Below, in pieces: positions 58,042-64,000 of a stretch of DNA of 64,000 nucleotides. The DNA comes from Letharia columbiana. Taxonomy: Eukaryota > Ascomycota > Lecanoromycetes > Lecanorales > Parmeliaceae. How positions within the stretch are numbered: the first letter of the stretch is position 1; every line of letters begins with the position of its first letter. The DNA is taken from the NCBI RefSeq assembly GCF_014066305.1, contig NW_023501036.1:1-64000 (forward strand), given 5' to 3'. The translations under genes and the position numbers were made by a program. The notes under the pieces were generated by a model. The model made no database searches. It was not told the origin of the DNA and was given only the letters and a program-made list of their open reading frames with translations.

Positions 58042-59421
58042 ACGTCACGAAAAGACGAGATCGCATATGCTGCTAGCACGCAGGAAAGGTCATTCAGGAT
58101 TCGTAGTAGTTTGCTGCTGCTGCAGCGCCCTCAGGAGCGGCCGCTGTTCCACGAGTGTGCCAAAAACCTCACAGTGACTCCCCATTGGACCCACGCGACT
58201 ATCGGACAGCTTGGAGCAATTGGCCGTTAGTAGGCCAGGGCGCAAGCATGCTTGTAGACGACGATGGCCACCGAAAGATCCACTGGACGCTCTCTCAGAC
58301 GCAGAGTAAGCATTTTCTTCTCATCCGTCTCTAAATTCTCACACTATATCCGTACGTGACTTCGCTTTTGCTCCGTCCACGCTCGAGCGCTCAACTTGCT
58401 AACTCAACGTTTAGAACTAGTATGCAGCCCGCCACCGAGCAAGCCAGTCGCGCACTTGTATTCTTGAAAAGCACAAAGCTAGGAATAGAGCAACGACGGA
58501 ATCCTGCGTGTATAGAACATAGCCACAGGAGGAATCCATGCCCGTGACCAAGTGTGAAAATTTACTGCCTGTAAACGTATCTATCTAATGCCTACAGAGT
58601 ACACGATCCGCTTAAACCCCAAGGGCTTTTACCCTCATCCGCATCATGGCACACCATTCCACATTTAGACAGCGCTTTCCTTTTCCGCCAGAAGCGTACT
58701 TTAATTTCCTATTATTCCATCCCACAACATCTGACGAGAATACGAAACCAAAGCATAACCATCACCCTGCCTCACTGCCATAAAATCTACATCGTCTATA
58801 ACCCCCCACTCCTCTCTTAAATCCACCACCACCACCATCTCCAACACATCTATCCAACACCACCGCATCCCTCGCAGCAAAAGCATGCAAGCGCCTCTAT
58901 CACCCGGACCCTGCCTACTCTCAGTCGGCGCATCAGTCTGCAATCATACCCGACCGCACGCGCTCGATCATTTATTCAGGGCAGGAACCCGTGAGGGATA
59001 GGCGCGTGATGAGGCGAGGATCCCTCTCTTTTGCGGGGCACTGTCGGTTTCCGGACTCAATTTCCGAGCGTGGGATTTTCTTCTCTCGCGAGTTGCGGTT
59101 TGAGGGACGCTGGGGAATGGGTAAGGGAGGTAGGTGGGTTGTAGATTGGCCACAGCAATGATGATGATATCTTGTTGTATGGGCGGGCAGGGAGTGAGGT
59201 GCGTGTTCGAAGCGTGTTCGAGTAGGGTGTCGGGCAGGGTGCGGGAGTCGTGAGGTATGGTTGTTCCCGGGTTTGCCGTGGGGACCTTGCGAGGAAGCTA
59301 TGAGGGCGCATAAAAAGCAGAGAGCGGTGTTATCGTATCCAGCCCCGATGGGATCAGGCAATGATCTTTTCAGATCACGAGCCACTTGGCGTTCCGTCAC
59401 CTTGAAATGATTACTTCTCTC
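58042..59421. other. intergenic, no supported gene
   Basis: SLD7 and the esterase gene converge here. Frames at 58701-58943 (-) and 58972-59400 (-) look partly coding in composition but have no recognisable domain. No feature is claimed. Confidence 0.4.
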
Positions 59422-60661
59422 TCAACCACCCTTCCCACCCCTCCCCGTCAGCCCTGCCTCCAACATCTGCGCAATCTGCGCCGCCATCGCCTCGTGGACC
59501 GCCGTGGTCGGATGCAGCGCATCATGCCAGAGATACCTTTCCAACTGAATCCCACAGACGTCATCGAAATCATTCTTGTCACCCGCCGACTTATACTCCT
59601 CGCAATTATCCGTCGTGTTTTTATACCCACTCGTTTGGGGATAGGATTTCGGGTCGTCGATGACCTCGTCGAAGAGGGCGTGGGTGTCGAAGAGGAAGAC
59701 GGTGGCGTCGGCGTGGCGGAGGGAGAGGTCGGACGCGAGGGAGGCGAGGCCGGCGTTCCAGGCGGCGACGGCGCGCGGGGGCACGGGGTGGCCCCATTTG
59801 CGGGAGAAGGGCATGCGGTCGAGCGGGGGGATGTTGAGGAGGAGGAAGTTGCGGGCGCCGGCGGTGTAGAGCTGTTGCGGAAGGGTCAGCTTTGATTCCC
59901 ATTCTGAGATTGGAGGTCGTGGATGAGGGCTGTTCACCTGCTCGAGCAGGAAGCCATAGATGGCGAAGAGACTCGCATAGATTTCTCCGCAATCGTCCTT
60001 CGAGAGGGGCTGATCCGTGCACCTTCTCACATCGTTGATGCCGAAAAAGGTAGCGAACAGACTATTCGTCGCGTTCCACCCCGCAGCGCCCGTGTGGTTG
60101 GCGATGCCGTAATGCGGCATGAAGTGCTCATGGTAGAAACGGACGAAGCCGTCCATCGTGGCGCCGTAGTTGGCCATGTTGTAGGTCCGGATGGCACTGC
60201 TGTTGTAGGTCATTGTGAGATAATGGATCCATTTCTGGTCGATGGATGAGGACTTTGGTAGGGCGGGGTTGCCGAAGGGGTTGGTGGGGGAGGGTTGTTC
60301 TTTTTGGGGTTTGAAGTCGGTACTGGTGTAGGAGTCTCCGCTGGCGGTGATGATGGTCAGTTTGCGTTCATCTTTTCCCGGGTCATCAATTGGTGACATA
60401 CAAGACGATGATATTCTCCACGTTGGCCCAACCGTGCCAGTGGGTGGTGGTGGTGGTCCTTGCATTTCCCTTTGAAAGAAAAGATGGCAAGCGGTCATAG
60501 GACAGCAGTAACCAGAAGATGCTGAAGGGGACCGCAATAGTCAAAAAGCTCAAGACCCTGCGTGGAAGAGCGAGTGCAGGGTTGCGCAAGGAAGCATATA
60601 AGTCCTTGGGGACATACTCGTACATATCTTGGGCACCATCAACATCCTTCGGAACACGCAT
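59422..60661 (-). CDS. membrane-anchored GDSL/SGNH esterase
   Basis: Predicted carbohydrate or lipid ester hydrolase of the SGNH superfamily (CE16-like in fungi), anchored in the membrane with the catalytic part outside. Exons 60661-60402, 60340-59938 and 59871-59422 give 370 aa. The second intron (59872-59937) is 66 bp, in frame and without stops, so an unspliced read would add 22 residues; splicing restores FLLEQ-LYTAGARNFLLLN. A membrane helix near 37-57 (LSFLTIAVPFSIFWLLL) precedes the catalytic domain. The nucleophile is Ser90 in VFGDSYTS, spliced across the first intron. Block III is GIND (187-190). Block V is HDALHP, with Asp338 and His341. All blocks are intact. Confidence 0.9.
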
Positions 60662-61829
60662 CGTGCTCTGAGGACCGGAAGGAAGAGAGACGAATTATGT
60701 ATATGAAAGAGATGTTTAAAGAAAGAGCAAGAGCAAGAGAAAGACATGTTAAGAGACAACGAAGACCTCCCCACCCTCTCCTCGGCACCGTTCAGCCCTT
60801 CAAACATTCACATCTCCAACTCTGAGGGTTGCCGCAGCCCCAAAGTTAACGGTCTCGAACTAACACGACATTACTCTCGTGTCAGAAAAGAATACGGAGT
60901 CTAGCATCCCTTCTTTCACATTGCGTACGGCGGAGATGGGTCAAACCGCCCAATCAGTTCTCGGACCCTAGTCGGCCGAGAGTGTCGCACGAGTATATGA
61001 TAGTCTTTCGCATCGGCCACCGAGGCAGGGATGCGAGTGCTCTGGACACCACGCCGAAGCCACAGCTGACGGCTGCTGATGGAGCTGATGGAGGGGGTGT
61101 GTGTGTATAAGGGAAAGGAGCTGTTATCATTGCGGCATCTCTCAGCATGGTTCGATAGGAAATGAGAAGCACCGCAACACCATTGTATCAGCCCGCTATC
61201 AGGAATCGAACCTAATACGAATTAAAGATCTCTAACAACATCGATGCGAAAAGAGTGACAGAGTTCGGTCGAATAAGCTGCTGCCCTCGGTGCCCGGCCC
61301 CTGGAGATCTTCCGACAATGCCAAGTCTCGCGCTTCTAGCTATGTTAGGACTAGAGTAGTCGTTTTTTGCCGCAGCCCTTCGGCAATTCTTGCTAGGATT
61401 CCGACAATGCCAAGTCTCGCGCTTCTGGCTATATTAGGACTAGAGTGATCACTAATCGTTTTGCCGCAGTCCTTCGGCAATTCTTGCTAGGATTTGTATC
61501 ACCTAGTAAAGTAGAGACTACTTTAGGGTTTGGAACCGTCGTACCTTTGGAGCCGGGAGCTTTTCGTTCGTTGTTTCATCATCTATCCGGAAGTGTTACA
61601 TATAAAGTACATCTCGTTACTCCACATTTTCGGGATTCATCGTCTCGAATACCCGTTGGGCCCATGTCTTGAATTAGAAATCCATAGTGGACGTGTGCGA
61701 ATCATCGTCAGCCTCGCTGGCATTATTATAGGATTACCAGTCAAATGTGTTCTCCCAACAGCGATATCTACCTGCATCCTTCGAGGTTTGTCTTTCTACA
61801 TACGCACAGAGCAATAGTGACTATTTGCA
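60662..61829. other. intergenic, contains a tandem duplication
   Basis: This holds the upstream region of the esterase gene and the 3' flank of the CLPTM1-like gene. It contains the 89-bp tandem duplication listed separately and no supported gene. Frames at 61445-61817 (+) have no domain. Confidence 0.45.
61312..61494. repeat. 89-bp tandem duplication, two copies
   Basis: Copy 1 starts at 61312 and copy 2 at 61401, both beginning CCGACAATGCCAAGTCTCGC and ending CTTCGGCAATTCTTGCTAGG. They differ by a few substitutions and a short insertion in copy 2 (ATCACTA). The repeat is non-coding. Confidence 0.88.
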
Positions 61830-63888
61830 TCATCTCCGCTTCTTCGCACTTGCCTTCTGGGACCCAGTGGCCTTACTTGCCACCTTCGTATCCACCTTCG
61901 TATCCACCGTCGCATCCGCGTCCGGAGGCGCCGCTAATGGCTTGTGGGCAATCTTCTCCTCCACCTCCTCATCATCTCCTCCTTGTCCGAACTCGTTGAC
62001 TCTCGTGCTGTCAACTTTGTAAGCGTAGCTTTGGTACAGGTAGACGAAGAAGATGACATCGTCGCGCAGAGTGGCCAGTCGATGGAGCGTAGGCATTTTG
62101 ATCGTGAAGGCGAATAGATCGTCGATGAATGTGTTGAGGACTTTGTATGTCATTGCCCTCGCAGGCATGTGGGCGACGCTCTGTGCCATGGTAAGTATGG
62201 AGTAAGGATGGGGACGGGTAAGCCTACCTTGAGCCTATAGTTGATGTACAGACTCGGGACCATCATCAGAAAGCCATAGGCGTAGACGCTGCCAACAAGG
62301 GTAGTAATAACAAAGCTGTACCAGCTCTTGTGGGTATCGTAGATGAGACTGTAGACTGCGTACGCTCCGAGCAGCGGTACTGCTACCATGTAGAGATAGC
62401 GGAAAGCGATCTCGTCATACTCTTTCGTCTTCTCCTCTGTTTGCGAAAGCTTATGCTTGTCCTCAAAGGTAACTTTATAAGGCAACAACGATCCCGGCTC
62501 CGACTCGCGCACTCGGACATCGACAGTTTTGGTGATCTTCCACGCCTCAAGCAGGATGCCCATTCCTTGCCCCAGAAGAATCATCCAGGAGGTGCCTTCG
62601 CTGTTGTCCATGAGATACAAAAAGATGACAGTCTGCATGAAGACGTTTGCAAGAATCGTCCTGACGGAGATGCCCACGTTGTCCTTCTTGTTGCGCCAGT
62701 GAGAGACATCGCTTTTGAACGCCAGTGCTTCAAAGATCATATGAAGAACGCTGACTACCCCCGTGGTCACTAGCAGGTAGGTGTTCGTGTCGACAAGTAC
62801 GCGCTTGAACATCTCGAATTCGCTGCCATCTCCGCCCGCCGGCATTGGACCACCGCTGGCAGCCTGTCTTTGCGTCTGCTTCATGCCCTCGTCAATACTG
62901 GCGTAGATACTGAACTTCCAATTGGCCATGTTGTTCAATGTGATATGAAGAGGGAGCTCTTTGACTGTGCTGTTCAGCTCCGTCATGTGGTCCTTGAGCT
63001 GCCAGAAGGTATTCACAAAGAGTACGGGGTAGTACCAGCCATTCTGCCCCGAGACATCGCGCGCTCCGGTAGTCTCAAGGTGCACAAATTGGCGGACGGC
63101 TGGGTGCATACTCGTGAAGGGTTGGGAGCCAGAGTCCGGGATGAAAGACATGGTGAAATTGGGATGATAGTAGGATCCAACGCCCGGAGTCTTTGATATG
63201 TCCTCTTCCCCGGTTCCATTCTCGTTCGAACTGCCTAGGAGACTCTTCGTCTTCGTCACTTTCTTCTTCGGCAAGAATTGGTTTAGAGGCCGAACGAAGT
63301 GGTAAGCCTTAGCCACGTCGTAGCCTCTAGCTGTGGGGTCGAATGTGTGCCCATGCAGCGCAATATAGAAATGCGCCCATAGGGTACCGTTGTTCTGCAC
63401 CTCCTTCGGGACCTTGAAGATTGTGTCGATGTCCCGACTATCCTTCCAATTCCCAATTGTGAATCCTTTCTCTTCCAACACCAAACCCTCAGTCTTCACC
63501 GAGCCCAACGAAGGCATGGCGACCGATGAGGACACGTATATTGACAGGTCCAGGGTGCTGTTTAACGGCCATATCGGAGCGATCACTTGGGGTATGGGGT
63601 TGTACGTCGCTACTGGGCTCTCCGCTCTTTCATCGAAGGCAGGGACTGGGGCTCCTGCGAGCGGCGCGGACGTGTTCGAGTTTCCACCTTTGTTTCCGAA
63701 GAATTGGGATATGGCGAATTGTACGAGCATGAATATGGCTATACCTTGAAGTGCCGATTTCATGGTGGCCTAGTACTTGGTCAGCATCGATGGCGAGAGA
63801 GGCACGAAAAGTCTCAACGACCAATTCTCACACTTAGACCTGCTTGTCTTTCGCCTGCATCTGCAGGCTGCGCTGCTTGAGGAGGCAT
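61830..63888 (-). CDS. CLPTM1-family transmembrane protein
   Basis: Multi-pass membrane protein of the cleft lip and palate transmembrane 1 family, in secretory-pathway membranes. Exons 63888-63832, 63769-62228 and 62180-61830 (introns of 62 and 47 bp) give 649 aa. The first exon adds MPPQAAQPADAGERQAGLS, then the signal-anchor LQGIAIFMLVQFAISQFFG. A large lumenal domain follows (APIWPLNSTLDLSIYVSSS, NGTLWAHFYIALHG, YYPVLFVNTFWQLKDHM, LNNMANWKFSIYASID). The membrane part has DTNTYLLVTTGVVSVLHMIF, FLYLMDNSEGTSWMILLGQG, EYDEIAFRYL and YGFLMMVPSLYINYRLKSVA. The C-terminal signature is KVLNTFIDDLFAFTIKMPTL and RDDVIFFVYLYQ. A short Lys/Thr/Ala tail with VDTKVDTKVASK ends the protein. All conserved blocks are intact. 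Confidence 0.95.
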
Positions 63889-64000
63889 CTTAAACGGTCC
63901 TTCGATTACTATTGAAGTGATGGGCAACAGGACAGCCAGATTTCGTTGTCACCGTATTGGACCCTGATCGTCATCGGAGATGGATGTAGGACCAGCTCAT

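Noticed and set aside
59386..59895. 169-codon frame on +
   Set aside because: Antisense to the GDSL esterase third exon.
61185..61225. T-arm-like sequence (GGTTCGATTCC on the minus strand) suggesting a tRNA
   Set aside because: No matching acceptor stem or anticodon arm could be found at the right distance.

Overview
The window looks like nuclear DNA of a filamentous ascomycete (Pezizomycotina; Dothideomycetes is my guess, not proven). Genes are split by many short introns (about 43 to 112 bp) with GT...AG ends and CTAAC/CTGAC-type branch points. Large blocks are almost pure A+T in the pattern left by repeat-induced point mutation (RIP): CpA and TpG are nearly gone and retroelement proteins are readable only as stop-filled ghosts. 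Housekeeping genes are recognisably fungal (SLD7, VPS55, ELP5, SNRNP27-like, CLPTM1-like).

Left third (1-16.7 kb) is a transposon graveyard. It holds a 1.1-kb Tc1/mariner-like element with 22-bp perfect terminal inverted repeats (1806-2930). Next is a GC-normal 611-bp Mutator-like MITE with 76-bp inverted repeats and a 10-bp target duplication (3273-3883), which itself carries a nested 179-bp foldback element with a 5-bp target duplication. A RIP-saturated Ty3/gypsy retrotransposon spans 7066-14165, with two 276-bp LTRs and a 5-bp target duplication; it landed in the second copy of a 640-bp tandem repeat. A PIF/Harbinger-like inverted-repeat element lies at 14237-15374. A 93-bp direct repeat (5170 and 15525) brackets most of this block. 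No host gene is convincing here.

The middle (16.7-45 kb) starts with a fused hydantoinase A/B (oxoprolinase-type) gene (-) and, 3.3 kb away, a cysteine hydrolase of the N-carbamoylsarcosine-amidase/isochorismatase fold (+). Together they could form a small hydantoin or cyclic-amide degradation pair. Then come an 852-aa secreted or membrane protein of unknown family, a convergent multi-pass membrane protein, a PRISE-type reductase, a small secreted cysteine protein, an uncharacterised 210-aa protein, a glutathione S-transferase, an acid sphingomyelinase-like phosphodiesterase, an SNRNP27-like splicing protein and ELP5.

The right part (45-64 kb) has a C-poor, G/T-skewed decayed stretch, fragments of broken genes, a second small secreted cysteine protein, a 952-aa Ser/Thr-rich secreted protein ending in a long charged 8-residue repeat helix, then VPS55, SLD7, a membrane-anchored GDSL esterase and a CLPTM1-family protein.

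Intron-exon models were made by eye. For every gene called complete, the exon lengths sum to a multiple of three. No expression or similarity search was available.
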